This document shows, one piece after another, positions 34,419-44,145 of a stretch of DNA of 64,000 nucleotides; positions within the stretch are counted from its first letter, which is position 1; the number at the start of each line of letters is the position of its first letter. The position numbers and the translations under genes were made by a program. The stretch lies in contig CP070652.1 of the NCBI GenBank assembly GCA_020354645.1, forward strand, positions 832,925 through 896,924, read 5' to 3'. The stretch is from Deltaproteobacteria bacterium. GTDB lineage: Bacteria; Desulfobacterota; Desulfobacteria; Desulfobacterales; G020354645. Below the pieces are notes generated by a model that was given only the letters and a program-made list of their open reading frames with translations, was not told where the DNA came from and did no database searches.

Positions 34419-35207
34419 ATGGCGCAGAAAAAAATAAATTTGGCTTCCTGGAATGTGAATGGCTTGCGAGCCGCGATAAAAAAAGACTTTTTTGAATCTC
34501 TCAAATCAATGGATGCTGATATTATCGCCATCCAGGAAACCAAGCTTCAGGAATCTCAACTCACGGATGAGATGAGAAACGTGGCCGGCTATAAATCCTA
34601 CTGGTCATTTGCTACTGTAAAAAAAGGTTACAGCGGGGTGGGTATCTATACACGGGTGCCTCCCCAAAAAGTCCGATACGGGCTGGATCAATCCAAATAC
34701 GACCAAGAAGGCCGTATCATTGAGATGGAATTCGACGATTTTGTCTTGTTCAATGTGTATTTTCCAAACGGTCAAATGAGTGAAGAGAGACTGCAGTATA
34801 AGCTGGATTTTTACAGTGAATTTTTTAAATATGCAGACAGCTATAAAAACGCCGGACGGAGCGTAATTATATGCGGCGACTACAATACGGCTCACAATGA
34901 AATTGACCTGAAAAATCCGAAAGCCAATGAAAATACCTCGGGTTTTCTTAGAATTGAGCGAGACTGGATAGACCGGATCGTTGCCAGCGGGTATGTGGAT
35001 ACTTTCAGGCATTGTCATCCGGAAACGGTAAAGTACTCGTGGTGGACCTATCGATTCAAAGCCAGGGACAGGAATATCGGCTGGCGTATCGATTATTTCT
35101 TTGTCTCGCAGGATATCATCAACAAGGGCTGGCTAAAAGAGGCCTATATCGACAATGAAATATACGGTTCCGACCACTGCCCGATAGGAATTGTCATGGG
35201 AAACTAA
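34419..35207 (+). CDS. xth: Exodeoxyribonuclease III (AP endonuclease)
   Basis: About 262 residues from ATG 34419 (longer starts exist at TTG 34389 and ATG 34404; AAGGGA lies 7 bases before 34419). The family start INLASWNVNGLRAA, the catalytic Glu in AIQETKLQESQL, the GDYNTAHNEIDLKNP with the active-site Asp/Asn, and the terminal SDHCPIGIVM with catalytic His are all present. The enzyme removes 3'-blocking groups and incises abasic sites in base excision repair. It is followed 8-14 bp later by a flavodoxin-like reductase, so the two may be one transcript. Confidence 0.95.
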   Translation: MAQKKINLASWNVNGLRAAIKKDFFESLKSMDADIIAIQETKLQESQLTDEMRNVAGYKSYWSFATVKKGYSGVGIYTRVPPQKVRYGLDQSKYDQEGRIIEMEFDDFVLFNVYFPNGQMSEERLQYKLDFYSEFFKYADSYKNAGRSVIICGDYNTAHNEIDLKNPKANENTSGFLRIERDWIDRIVASGYVDTFRHCHPETVKYSWWTYRFKARDRNIGWRIDYFFVSQDIINKGWLKEAYIDNEIYGSDHCPIGIVMGN

Positions 35208-35215
35208 TCCCGGAT

Positions 35216-35818
35216 GTGGTTATGCCGAAAATAGTGGCCATTTACGGAAGCCCGCGACGAAAGGGAAATACAGCCACTTTGCTGCAGCAGGCGGTGGCGG
35301 GCGCGCGTGAAAATGGCGCCTTGGTAGAAGAAATTATCCTGCGGGATTTAAAAATGTCTCCGTGCCTTGAAATTTACGGGTGTATGAAAACCGGGCGTTG
35401 TGCCATCAAGGACGATTTCCAAAAAGTTTATGACAAGATTCTTTCATCCCAGGGATTGATGCTGGCGTCTCCCATCTTTTTTTATACCGTCAGTGCGCAC
35501 ACCAAAATATTGATGGACCGCTGTCAATCTTTGTGGGTCAAAAAGTACTGGGTTGATAAAGCTGCCGCCGGCCAATCGGAAATAAAACGCCGGGGGCTTT
35601 TCATATCCGTCGGCGCAACCAAAGGGAAAAAACTTTTTGACGGCACCCTGCTGAGCATCAGATATTTTTTTGATGTTCTCGATATGGAACTCTGGAAGGC
35701 GCTTTTGTTCCGTCAACTTGATTTTGAAGGCGATGTCCTAAAATACCCGGATTACCTCGATGAAGCTTATGTAGCCGGCAAAGAGTTTGTCAGCGCACTT
35801 CGTGAATTGCCCCGGTAA
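35216..35818 (+). CDS. Flavodoxin family / NADPH-dependent FMN reductase-like protein
   Basis: A 200-residue protein with the FMN-binding start VAIYGSPRRKGNTATLLQQAVAGA (about 6-29), a Cys-containing LEIYGCMKTGRCAIKDDFQKVYDKI (about 59-83) typical of iron-sulfur flavoprotein and WrbA-like reductases, and ASPIFFYTVSAHTKILMDRCQSLW near 94-118. The substrate is unknown. The start is GTG 35216 or ATG 35222, immediately after exonuclease III. Confidence 0.85.
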   Translation: MVMPKIVAIYGSPRRKGNTATLLQQAVAGARENGALVEEIILRDLKMSPCLEIYGCMKTGRCAIKDDFQKVYDKILSSQGLMLASPIFFYTVSAHTKILMDRCQSLWVKKYWVDKAAAGQSEIKRRGLFISVGATKGKKLFDGTLLSIRYFFDVLDMELWKALLFRQLDFEGDVLKYPDYLDEAYVAGKEFVSALRELPR

Positions 35819-35869
35819 GGTTAGATTCAATAACACTATGGCTGAAACTTTGCTTCCCAGGGGAAACCA

Positions 35870-36748
35870 ATGAATCTCGAATTCGAACCAATCGATCTGA
35901 AAAAACAAAAGGATTATTTGAAACGACTTTCCGAATGTTCTCAGCTGGCCTCGGATTACAGCTTTGCAAATCTGTGGGGCTGGGAAGAGGAATACGGCCT
36001 TCAGTGGGCCTGGCACGATAATCTGGTGTGGCTCAAACAAACCAAACCGTCAAACGTATACTGGGCACCCGTCGGCCAATGGACGCAGGTGGATTGGAAC
36101 AAAATTTTCGAAAACATCGATCAACACACCGTATTTACCCGCATCCCGGAAGAACTCATAAATATATGGCGGCCCAGCTTGGGTGATCGCATCCGCATCG
36201 AAGAGGAAAGACGTAACTGGGATTACATATACAGCCTCGAGGAATTAATCGAACTGAAAGGAAACCGATTTCACAAAAAAAGGAATCTGCTCAACCAATT
36301 TATCAAAAAATACGATTACAAATTTGTTAATTTCGGGCCGGAACTCGTTGAACCGGCCATGGCCATGCAGGAAGACTGGTGCAATTGGCGTAACTGTGAA
36401 TCATCCGAAATCCTTGCCGCCGAAAATCGCGCCGTACTGAAGATATTCATGAACTGGGATAAACTGGTGGATCTGACGGGCGGTGCCATATTGGTTGACA
36501 ATATGATCGTGGCTTACACCGTGGCTGAAAAGTATAGCCCTGACACCGTCCTGATTCACTATGAAAAAGGCTGCCCTGATTACAAGGGAGTTTACCAGGC
36601 AATCAACCAGATGTTTCTGGCGCATTTGACAGAAGCGTTTAAATGGGTCAATCGCGAGCAGGATTTGGGTGAAGAAGGATTGCGCAAGGCCAAGCTTTCC
36701 TATAATCCCGTCGAGTTTCTGCGCAAATACCGGGTGATCTCAAAGTGA
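35870..36748 (+). CDS. DUF2156 (phosphatidylglycerol lysyltransferase C-domain-like) protein
   Basis: A 292-residue protein of the GNAT-related DUF2156 family. Recognisable parts: SQLASDYSFANLWGWEEEYGLQW (about 25-47), DYIYSLEELIELKGNRFHKKRNLLNQFIKKYDYKF (about 127-160) and CPDYKGVYQAINQMFL with REQDLGEEGLRKAKLSYNPVEFLRKYRV at the end. Such domains transfer amino-acyl groups from tRNA to lipid in MprF, but the stand-alone form lacks the membrane flippase and its substrate is unknown. Soluble, no signal peptide. Last gene of the 34.4-36.7 kb run. Confidence 0.85.
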   Translation: MNLEFEPIDLKKQKDYLKRLSECSQLASDYSFANLWGWEEEYGLQWAWHDNLVWLKQTKPSNVYWAPVGQWTQVDWNKIFENIDQHTVFTRIPEELINIWRPSLGDRIRIEEERRNWDYIYSLEELIELKGNRFHKKRNLLNQFIKKYDYKFVNFGPELVEPAMAMQEDWCNWRNCESSEILAAENRAVLKIFMNWDKLVDLTGGAILVDNMIVAYTVAEKYSPDTVLIHYEKGCPDYKGVYQAINQMFLAHLTEAFKWVNREQDLGEEGLRKAKLSYNPVEFLRKYRVISK

Positions 36749-37139
36749 CGCTCTGACCGCTTTATTAAATTTTTGTCTCAATAATTTTGATGCCCTCCCC
36801 TTCCACTTAAAAAATTCTCACCGACTACCTATAGCGTCCTAATTTACAGTTTATGCGACTATTTGTAAGCAAATCGATCAGAATAATATCAAATGTCAAT
36901 ATTTCACCCTCGTCCCCCATTTTCCCATTTTGTCCGTCGTCAAGAACTAACCTTTGCCCCCTCTTATCTTTTTCCTGCACTAAGGTTGATTAATATATCT
37001 CTCATCTGATATGAATTTTTTGCAGAAGTAAATAGCTCTGATTATTTCAGTACATCCTCCTGTCGAACAACCATTTACCCACGAATAAAAAATGAAAATC
37101 ATTAAAGCATTTCAATAACAGCGACTAAATCGGTGTAAT
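36749..37139. other. Intergenic region before the sigma-54 activator
   Basis: No gene, terminator or repeat could be supported in these 391 bases; the sequence is A/T-rich with scattered pyrimidine runs. The promoter of the activator gene presumably lies here but no clear -35/-10 or -24/-12 pair was found. Confidence 0.3.
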
Positions 37140-39695
37140 ATGGCTCAAAAATCATCCCCTAAACAATTGGAACAGAGAGTTCGGGAACTTGAAAAACAAT
37201 CCGAACAATTGAAGCAAAGCGAAGAACGCTATCGTTCCCTGGTCGAGGCAGTACCGGTGTCGATCATGGCCATCCGAAATGGATGCATTCTTTTTGCCAA
37301 TCCAGCCGGTGCCCGGATGCTGGGCTTCTCCGACCCCGAAGAGATGATCGGCATACCTGTTATGGACGTCGTGGCGCCGGAATCGCAACAGCTGGTCTCC
37401 GAACGAATCGAGCGACTTGAAAGCGGTAAGGATAATCCCTCTGCCGAGATAGCGTTAATCAGGCAAGATGGAATTCGAATCACAGTGGAATCCACATCTG
37501 TCTCTTTCCCCATTGATGGCATACCCACGGCGGTCATCATCACACATGACATCAGTGATCGAAAAGAGAAAGAGGAAAAATTGCAGCTGATGCAGTTCTC
37601 AATAGATCACGCATTGGATCGAATAGCCTGGATCGCACCGGATGGTCGTTTTCTCTATGCAAATGAAGCAGCCTGCAAGGAAATGGAGTACACTCTTGAT
37701 GAGGTACTCTCTATGCGCGTATCCGATGTTAATCCCAGTTTCCCTATAGAAAGATGGGCCGAACACTATCAAGAGGTAAAAAAGAGGGGATCCATGCGGT
37801 TGGAGACCCAACAAATAGATGGAGATGGACAGATCCATGACATTGAGGTCTCTACAAATGTTCTCAAATTCGGCGACCTCGAATTCATGTGTTCATTCGG
37901 GCGAGATATCACCGAGCGTAGGCAAAAGAAAAATGAAATAAATCAGTATAAACATATTGTTGAATCAACGAATAACCCTATCGGTTTGGTCGATCAGAAT
38001 TTTATCTATCAATATGTGAATGAACCCTACTGCCGGGCATTTAACAAATCTGCCAACGAGATCATCGGACATTCCGCACCTGATTTATTTGGGCGCAATT
38101 TCTTTGAAACGGTTATGGAACCCCGTTACAAAAAATGTTTTGCCGGAGAGAATGTCAGTTATCAGGAATGGTTTGATTTGCCCGGATGGGGGCGGCGCTA
38201 CATGGATGTGCGCTACTATCCGTTTCGGGAAGCAGATAGGACGGTTGCCGCCGTTGTGACCAATATTCACGATATTACCGAAATTAAGCAACTCGATATG
38301 AAACTGAAAGAAAGCCAGGAGCGATTCCGGGCGTTTATGGATAACATTCCGGCTTCTGTTTACATCAAAGATGAAAACGATAGACACATATATGGCACCC
38401 AAGAGGCATTTGAGAGTGTGAGAATGAAGCCGGAAGAATTTATTGGTTCGACTACCCGGGATTTATGGCCGCCCCAATTAGCCGACAGGTTGATCGAGCT
38501 GGATCAGAAAGTGATGTTTGAAAATATCCCCAAGATCACCGAGGAATGGAGAAATACAGAGATAGGTGACACACGTTGGCTCAGGGACATTAAGTTTCCG
38601 ATCACATTGGAATCCGGAAAAAAGCTTCTGGGCGGCATTGCGATTGACATTACCGAAATAAAGCAGAATGAACAAAAATTACAGAATGCATACAATGAAA
38701 TCGAGCAGTTAAAAGAAAAGCTGGAGCAGGAGAACATCTATTTGAGAGAAGAGATTGAAGTCAATCACAGGTATGAAGAAATTGTCGGCCAAAGTACGCC
38801 GGTCATGGAAATGTTAAGCCGTGCGGAGCAGGTCGCCGAAACGGACGCCACGGTGCTCTTGCTTGGTGAAACCGGTACCGGTAAGGAGCTGCTGGCACGG
38901 TCGATCCATAAATTAAGCCCACGCCAAAATCGCCAAATGGTTAAAGTCAACTGTGCTGCCCTGCCGGCTACGCTGATCGAAAGCGAATTGTTCGGGCGTG
39001 AGAGGGGGGCTTATACCGGCGCCATGACCCGTCAAATCGGTCGATTTGAGATCGCCGATGGATCAACCATCTTCCTGGATGAAATCGGTGAACTGCCGTT
39101 GGATGTGCAGGCCAAACTCCTGAGAGTGCTTCAGGAAGGACAGTTCGAGCGTCTGGGCAGCCCTAGGACCATCAGGGTCGATGTCCGCATTATCGCCTCC
39201 ACTAACCGGGATCTCGCCCGGGCCGTTGCGGAGGGCATATTTCGTGAAGATCTTTACTATCGTTTGAATGTTTTTTCCATTACGGCCCCTCCTCTGAGAG
39301 AAAGAATCGAGGACATCCCTATGCTGGTTTGGGCCTTTATCAAAGAGTTTGAAAAATCCATGGGTAAATCCATCGAAAAAATTGCCGCCAGAAGTATCGG
39401 TGCATTACAGCGATACTCCTGGCCCGGAAATATTCGTGAGCTTAGAAACGTTGTCGAAAATGCCATGATCCTCTGTAAAAACAAAACGCTGAAACTATTG
39501 CCGCCAGTCGATTCCTCCCCAAAAATACAAAAAGACCTTAGCCTTGAATCCATTGAGCGCAAACATATCATCGAGGTGCTGAAAAAGACCTCCTGGCGGG
39601 TTAGCGGGGAAAAGGGAGCAGCTAAACTCTTGGGGTTAAAACCGACAACTCTGGAAGCACGAATGAAAAAATTGGGCATTAAAAGGCCAAGGTAA
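37140..39695 (+). CDS. Four-PAS sigma-54-dependent transcriptional activator
   Basis: An 851-residue enhancer-binding protein. After a short coiled coil come four PAS domains (about 25-140, 145-265, 275-385 and 395-515), each closing in a DI-T/D-E-type C-terminal motif, and a coiled-coil linker (515-545). The AAA+ domain has Walker A GETGTGKELLARSIH, the sigma-54 contact loop ESELFGRERGAYTGA (Tyr in place of the common Phe of GAFTGA), Walker B STIFLDEIGELPLDVQAKLLRVLQ and RVDVRIIASTNRDL. The C-terminal Fis-type helix-turn-helix spans about 810-851. No receiver domain: control is by ligand, redox or protein binding in the PAS domains. A sigma-54 promoter with paired upstream repeats lies 60-210 bp after its stop. 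Confidence 0.95.
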   Translation: MAQKSSPKQLEQRVRELEKQSEQLKQSEERYRSLVEAVPVSIMAIRNGCILFANPAGARMLGFSDPEEMIGIPVMDVVAPESQQLVSERIERLESGKDNPSAEIALIRQDGIRITVESTSVSFPIDGIPTAVIITHDISDRKEKEEKLQLMQFSIDHALDRIAWIAPDGRFLYANEAACKEMEYTLDEVLSMRVSDVNPSFPIERWAEHYQEVKKRGSMRLETQQIDGDGQIHDIEVSTNVLKFGDLEFMCSFGRDITERRQKKNEINQYKHIVESTNNPIGLVDQNFIYQYVNEPYCRAFNKSANEIIGHSAPDLFGRNFFETVMEPRYKKCFAGENVSYQEWFDLPGWGRRYMDVRYYPFREADRTVAAVVTNIHDITEIKQLDMKLKESQERFRAFMDNIPASVYIKDENDRHIYGTQEAFESVRMKPEEFIGSTTRDLWPPQLADRLIELDQKVMFENIPKITEEWRNTEIGDTRWLRDIKFPITLESGKKLLGGIAIDITEIKQNEQKLQNAYNEIEQLKEKLEQENIYLREEIEVNHRYEEIVGQSTPVMEMLSRAEQVAETDATVLLLGETGTGKELLARSIHKLSPRQNRQMVKVNCAALPATLIESELFGRERGAYTGAMTRQIGRFEIADGSTIFLDEIGELPLDVQAKLLRVLQEGQFERLGSPRTIRVDVRIIASTNRDLARAVAEGIFREDLYYRLNVFSITAPPLRERIEDIPMLVWAFIKEFEKSMGKSIEKIAARSIGALQRYSWPGNIRELRNVVENAMILCKNKTLKLLPPVDSSPKIQKDLSLESIERKHIIEVLKKTSWRVSGEKGAAKLLGLKPTTLEARMKKLGIKRPR

Positions 39696-39756
39696 AGTCG
39701 CTGCTAAATTGAGACATAAATTATCAATTGGTGTCAATCCTTACCCACCATTTTTT

Positions 39757-39789
39757 CCCAAAATATTGGGATCATCCCAAAATATTAGG
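39757..39789. promoter_or_regulatory. Paired upstream activator sites
   Basis: CCCAAAATATTGGG (39757-39770) and CCCAAAATATTAGG (39776-39789) are near-identical sites in direct repeat, each close to palindromic, with 19 bp between equivalent positions. They lie about 100-130 bp upstream of a sigma-54 promoter and just after the gene of a Fis-type activator, where an enhancer-binding protein would be expected to bind. Confidence 0.6.
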
Positions 39790-39888
39790 AAAAGCCTCTC
39801 TTTTTTACACCACAACGTGCGATCTCGTTTTAAAAAAAATCATTTAATAACAGGTAGTTATATTAATTATTATCCCGTTTCTATTTCC

Positions 39889-39902
39889 GGCATCATTCTT
39901 GC
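39889..39902 (+). promoter_or_regulatory. Sigma-54 promoter (-24/-12)
   Basis: CGGCATCATTCTTGCG carries the invariant GG (39889-39890) and GC (39901-39902) with the required 10-bp interval, and the surrounding bases fit the GGCA/TTGC consensus. Transcription would begin near 39914, 40 bp before the ABM-fold gene. Confidence 0.65.
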
Positions 39903-39953
39903 GAATAAGTTTAGGTTACAAAATCAGGGCATTGGATTTTTCAGGAGCGAATT

Positions 39954-40280
39954 ATGGTTGTCGTCACTTTATGGTTTAAAGTGCCGGGTGAGCGGCGAAA
40001 GGATTTTCTTGATTCTGCGCTGTTGGTGATCGAACCGACGCTGATTCAGCCTGGATGCATCAGTTGCCGATTGTACCAGGATTTGAATGATCCGAATGCC
40101 GTTTTTCTGGTGGAAGAATGGGAATCGCGGGAGAAGCTCGATCGTCATATCAAGTCGGAACAGTATCGGATTATTCTGTCACTGATGGAATTTTCCAGCG
40201 AAAACCCGGAATTCAAAATCAACACCATTTCCAAAACTGAGGGGTTGGAAGCTATTCAGACGGTGAGAGGATTTGGTTGA
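39954..40280 (+). CDS. Antibiotic biosynthesis monooxygenase (ABM)-fold protein
   Basis: A 108-residue ferredoxin-like-fold protein (dimeric alpha-beta barrel). The family signatures are a first strand VVVTLWFKVPGERRKDFLDSAL, QPGCISCRLYQDLNDPNAVFLVEEWESREKLDRHIKSEQY (about 33-72) and a C-terminal strand EFKINTISKT. Members oxidise quinols or bind and degrade haem, or act only as small-molecule binding proteins; the activity here is unknown. First gene after the sigma-54 promoter, and possibly read through into the sulfatase genes 150-160 bp downstream. The ribosome site is GGAGCGA, weak. Confidence 0.85.
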   Translation: MVVVTLWFKVPGERRKDFLDSALLVIEPTLIQPGCISCRLYQDLNDPNAVFLVEEWESREKLDRHIKSEQYRIILSLMEFSSENPEFKINTISKTEGLEAIQTVRGFG

Positions 40281-40427
40281 GGCGTGTATTTGGCGGCCGT
40301 TCATACCGACACTTATTTCGACTAAACCCAGAGGCCTTCACGTAAAGCCGAAAATTTAGAAAAATCAAATAGGTAATTGTTTCATTATCGCACGAGTTCA
40401 AAACTTTCGAATGTCAGCCTTTTTTCG

Positions 40428-42122
40428 ATGAAGTTTCATATTATGCGCAAGATCACAACATTATTGCTCATTTTACTAATTACGATTCTCCTGGCAGGTG
40501 TGTCGGTTGAGGCAAAAGAAACCCGTCCGAATATCCTGCTGATCGTTGCCGATGATCTGGGTTATTCCGACATCGGTTCTTATGGGGGTAAAATCAACAC
40601 CCCGGTGCTGGATCAGTTGGCCAAAGAAGGTATAGGCTTCTCCAATTTCCACGTCCTACCCACCTGCTCGCCGACCCGGTCGGCACTACTCTCGGGCAAC
40701 GATAACCATGTCGCTGGTATGGGGGTGATGGGCGAATTTATCTATCCGGAGATCAAGGGCTTGCCCGGCTATGTCGGTCATCTTGCCGATCGCGTGGCCA
40801 CGATTCCCGAGATCCTCAGGTCGTCCGGATACCACACCTATATGACCGGCAAATGGCATCTCGGCGAAGATGATGAGCAAAGCCCTTTCAAGCGCGGATT
40901 TGAGGAAACCTTTACCATGATGAACGGCGGCGGCAGCCATTGGGCCGACATGAAACCTCTGTCACCGCACGAACCCATGATCTACCGCAGAAACGGCAAG
41001 AGGCTTGCGGAATTGCCGAAAGACTTTTACTCCACGAAAGACTATACCGACTTAATGATGGGTTTCATAGAACGCAATAAGGATGACGGCAAGCCGTTCT
41101 TTGCATATCTCTCCTACACGGCTCCGCACGACCCCCTGCACGCACCGGCCGAATACATTGCGAAGTATAAAGGAAAATTCGATGAGGGATGGGACGCCCT
41201 GCGTTGGAAACGCCTGGAAAACCTGAAAAAACTGGGGCTGATCCCCAAGGACCTGAATGAGTTTCCCCCTAATCTCATGACCACGAAATGGGAGACACTC
41301 AGCGCCGAAGAGAAAAAGGTATATGCTCGTGACATGGAAGTGTACGCTGCCATGGTTGATTATATGGATATGTCTATCGGGCGTCTGTTCAAGTTTCTCA
41401 AGGAAAACGGATTGTACGACAATACGATGATCGTATTTTTTTCGGACAACGGCGCGAACGGGGCACATGCCACCAGCTATCCCGGTAACGCCGACGGCAA
41501 ATACCTTGGAACATTCAACAATGAAATTGAAAATCGTGGCTTGCCAAACTCCTTCATCGATATGGGAGCGGGTTGGGCCCAGGCCGCTTCCGCACCGTTT
41601 AGAATGTTCAAGAGCTTCACGGCAGAGGGTGGGATCAAGTCCCCTTTAATCGTTAAATTGCCAGGGGAGATGGCAAATAAAGGGCAATGGAACCACAGCT
41701 TCCTGCATGTGACCGATATCATGCCTACGTTCCTGGAACTTGCCGGCGCTATCTATCCGGAAACCGCAAATGGTAAGCCGTTCAAAAAGCCCATCGGCAA
41801 GTCGATTACGCCCATCTTAACTGGTGGTAAAGAGAGGATCCATGAAAATCAAGGCATGGGTTATGAGCTCTTCGAGATGAAGGCCTATATTCAGGATGAA
41901 TGGAAACTGCTCCGCCTGCCAGTACCTTTTGGAACCGGAGTGTGGGAGTTGTATAATCTCAGGGAAGACCCCGGCGAAATGCATGATATTTCGGAAAAAT
42001 ATCCGGAAAAGAAAGCAGGATTGCTGAAGGCCTGGCAGCAGTATGCCGTGCAAAATGAGGTGTTCGATCACAAGGGTCGGTTTGATGCCATGTACCGTAA
42101 GGCCTATGGCGTCGAGAAATGA
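40428..42122 (+). CDS. Exported sulfatase (arylsulfatase family), Cys-type, 1
   Basis: About 564 residues. A signal peptide follows the start (KITTLLLILLITILLAG, cleavage after VEA near residue 29), so it is exported. The family start NILLIVADDLGYSDIGSYGG holds the two metal-binding Asp residues. Cys80 in CSPTRSALLSG is the residue converted to formylglycine (CxPxR). TGKWHLGE supplies the Lys/His of the substrate site and FSDNGANG the later metal ligands. Formylglycine conversion needs a separate enzyme, not seen in this window. Starts at 40428 or ATG 40443; neither has a strong ribosome-binding site, and the frame also runs further upstream. It is followed by a second, only distantly similar sulfatase. 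Confidence 0.92.
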   Translation: MKFHIMRKITTLLLILLITILLAGVSVEAKETRPNILLIVADDLGYSDIGSYGGKINTPVLDQLAKEGIGFSNFHVLPTCSPTRSALLSGNDNHVAGMGVMGEFIYPEIKGLPGYVGHLADRVATIPEILRSSGYHTYMTGKWHLGEDDEQSPFKRGFEETFTMMNGGGSHWADMKPLSPHEPMIYRRNGKRLAELPKDFYSTKDYTDLMMGFIERNKDDGKPFFAYLSYTAPHDPLHAPAEYIAKYKGKFDEGWDALRWKRLENLKKLGLIPKDLNEFPPNLMTTKWETLSAEEKKVYARDMEVYAAMVDYMDMSIGRLFKFLKENGLYDNTMIVFFSDNGANGAHATSYPGNADGKYLGTFNNEIENRGLPNSFIDMGAGWAQAASAPFRMFKSFTAEGGIKSPLIVKLPGEMANKGQWNHSFLHVTDIMPTFLELAGAIYPETANGKPFKKPIGKSITPILTGGKERIHENQGMGYELFEMKAYIQDEWKLLRLPVPFGTGVWELYNLREDPGEMHDISEKYPEKKAGLLKAWQQYAVQNEVFDHKGRFDAMYRKAYGVEK

Positions 42123-42227
42123 TGATAATGAAATGCGAAGTAAAAACAGAAAATCCGGTAGGATTAACTGAGGTGACCGTGTGTATCACATGGATCGTGG
42201 CGATGATCTCATCTAAAGGAGGAAAAA

Positions 42228-43829
42228 ATGAAAAAATTATCAATTGTAATTCTGTCGGTAGCGATCTTCATGATCGCACTGCCGATGCATTTACCGGCTG
42301 CGCAGTTTGATGCGCCATATTATGCGTTTGAAAAACGGAACAAGGCGCAATGGATGGCAGAGGACAAGCAGATCGATCAGAAACTTGCCACACTAGAGAA
42401 AAAATTCGACAAGAAGCCCAACATCATCTATATTCTGGCCGATGACGTCGGTTGGGGCGAGATGGGATGGCAGGGGGGAGGCAAGCACCGTGGCACGCCC
42501 ACGCCAGAGCTCGACAAGATAGCGTTCGAGGGCATGCGCTTCTGGAGCGCCTACGCCGAGCCTTCCTGCACCCCCACCCGTATCGCCATCAACACCGGAC
42601 GTCACCCGGTTCGGACCGGCTTGCTGAGTGTCCTTTGGCCCGGACAGATCGAAGGGCTATCCCCCAAAGAAGTGACGGTGGCCGAAGTGCTATCCGCAGC
42701 TGGCTATAACACCGCCATGTGGGGCAAGTGGCACCTGGGCGATTTGCCCGAGCACGCGCCGGAGAACCAGGGTTACGACTACGCGTACTACGGAATGTGG
42801 AACGGCGCGCCCGACAACTGGCCGGGCTCTTTCGGCATGTATAAAGACCAACCAAATTCCAACAAAGCAATGTTTTATGACTTCCCTGGGGAGGAGGAGT
42901 ACAAGAAACGGACGGGGATTGATCTGTCGGAAGCTGCATTCATTGGACGCAAGGGAAAGGGGCGCAAGCCCGTCGAAGGCGTAGCCGGTAAACTGGGCCC
43001 TGATAGGCAGGAGGCCTTTGAGGCCGAATCGATCAAGCAGATAAAGGCTTACATCAAGGAAAAGGCCAAAGACGACAAGCCCTTCTTCATTTATTGGGCG
43101 ACCTACACCCAGCAGCTTCAGGGATCAAGGGCCCACCACAACGACAAACATGTCGATAAAGTCAATGCCCAGGCATCCGGGATGGCGGCTCACAATGCAC
43201 ACGTAAGGCAAATACTCGATACGTTGAAGGCCGAAGGCATCGCAGAGAACACGCTTGTCGTCTGGATCAGCGATAACGGACCGATGTATGCTTTCTACCC
43301 GAACTCCGGCTACTCCTGGCTGCGCGGCAGCAAGGGCGACGTTCTGGAAGGTGGTGTTCGGGTACCGGCCATGGCCTGGTGGCCGGGCATGATCGAACCC
43401 AACCAGGATCCGGTGGACATTCTGCATGTCACCGACCTGTTCACGACCGCTGCCCGCCTTTCAGGTGCGCTCGATGAGATACCCGCCGATCGCGTCACGG
43501 ATGGTATCGACCAGACACCGCTTTTCCTCCTTGGTGAAGGCCATGGCCGAAGAAACTACATGTTCCACTACGGCGGCAGTGTTCTGGGTGCTATCCGTTA
43601 CGAGGACTTCAAGATTCATCTCAAAGAGGGGCACGGGGGGCTGCCGGGTATGGACTTCTATAATGTCATGCGTGACCCTGGCGAGAAGTTTGGGCAGCTC
43701 TACCCGGGACTGTTTGCAGTTTCTCCGGTTCAGATAATCTTGCGGGAGCACATGAAGCTGATCCAGAAGTTCCCGCATCGGGTGTCGGATGTCACGCCGC
43801 AGGGCGCAGAACTGACTCCGCATGATTAA
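42228..43829 (+). CDS. Exported sulfatase (arylsulfatase family), Cys-type, 2
   Basis: A 533-residue exported sulfatase. Signal peptide MKKLSIVILSVAIFMIALP with cleavage near residue 25 (LPAAQF). The mature protein has NIIYILADDVGWGEMGWQGG with metal-binding Asp residues, Cys114 in CTPTRIAINTGRH as the formylglycine precursor, MWGKWHLGDLPEH with catalytic Lys/His and WISDNGPM near 345. It is only distantly like the first sulfatase and has a different N-terminal extension (28-60), so the substrates probably differ. Strong GGAGG before ATG 42228 and a 105-bp spacer from sulfatase 1. Confidence 0.92.
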   Translation: MKKLSIVILSVAIFMIALPMHLPAAQFDAPYYAFEKRNKAQWMAEDKQIDQKLATLEKKFDKKPNIIYILADDVGWGEMGWQGGGKHRGTPTPELDKIAFEGMRFWSAYAEPSCTPTRIAINTGRHPVRTGLLSVLWPGQIEGLSPKEVTVAEVLSAAGYNTAMWGKWHLGDLPEHAPENQGYDYAYYGMWNGAPDNWPGSFGMYKDQPNSNKAMFYDFPGEEEYKKRTGIDLSEAAFIGRKGKGRKPVEGVAGKLGPDRQEAFEAESIKQIKAYIKEKAKDDKPFFIYWATYTQQLQGSRAHHNDKHVDKVNAQASGMAAHNAHVRQILDTLKAEGIAENTLVVWISDNGPMYAFYPNSGYSWLRGSKGDVLEGGVRVPAMAWWPGMIEPNQDPVDILHVTDLFTTAARLSGALDEIPADRVTDGIDQTPLFLLGEGHGRRNYMFHYGGSVLGAIRYEDFKIHLKEGHGGLPGMDFYNVMRDPGEKFGQLYPGLFAVSPVQIILREHMKLIQKFPHRVSDVTPQGAELTPHD

Positions 43830-44145
43830 TGCCACCCAAGTGGCTGTGTGGCGGTCGTTATCGACCAGACAATCCTGAGACTACTTGGAGATGGGCATGG
43901 CTATGACCCACAAATTCCCTCCTCGCGGTCCATCAGATTCGCAGTGACATTGAGGGAAACTCAACATCTAAACCTGTGTTTGGTCCAACGGATATATTAC
44001 GCTGTTATTTGAGAGACCGAAAGATAGCGAGGGCTGCGAAAGTCTGTTTCAGAGAGATTCGCACGCACCTCTCTTAATTTCAACGAATGGCCGTGATTTC
44101 AACATACATGGCCGAATCAGTAAAGAGCGAAAGTGAGGTACTCAG
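43830..44145. other. Intergenic region before the outer-membrane protein
   Basis: These 316 bases hold no gene, terminator or repeat that I can support. No T-rich hairpin separates the sulfatase from the outer-membrane protein, so read-through is possible. Confidence 0.3.
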
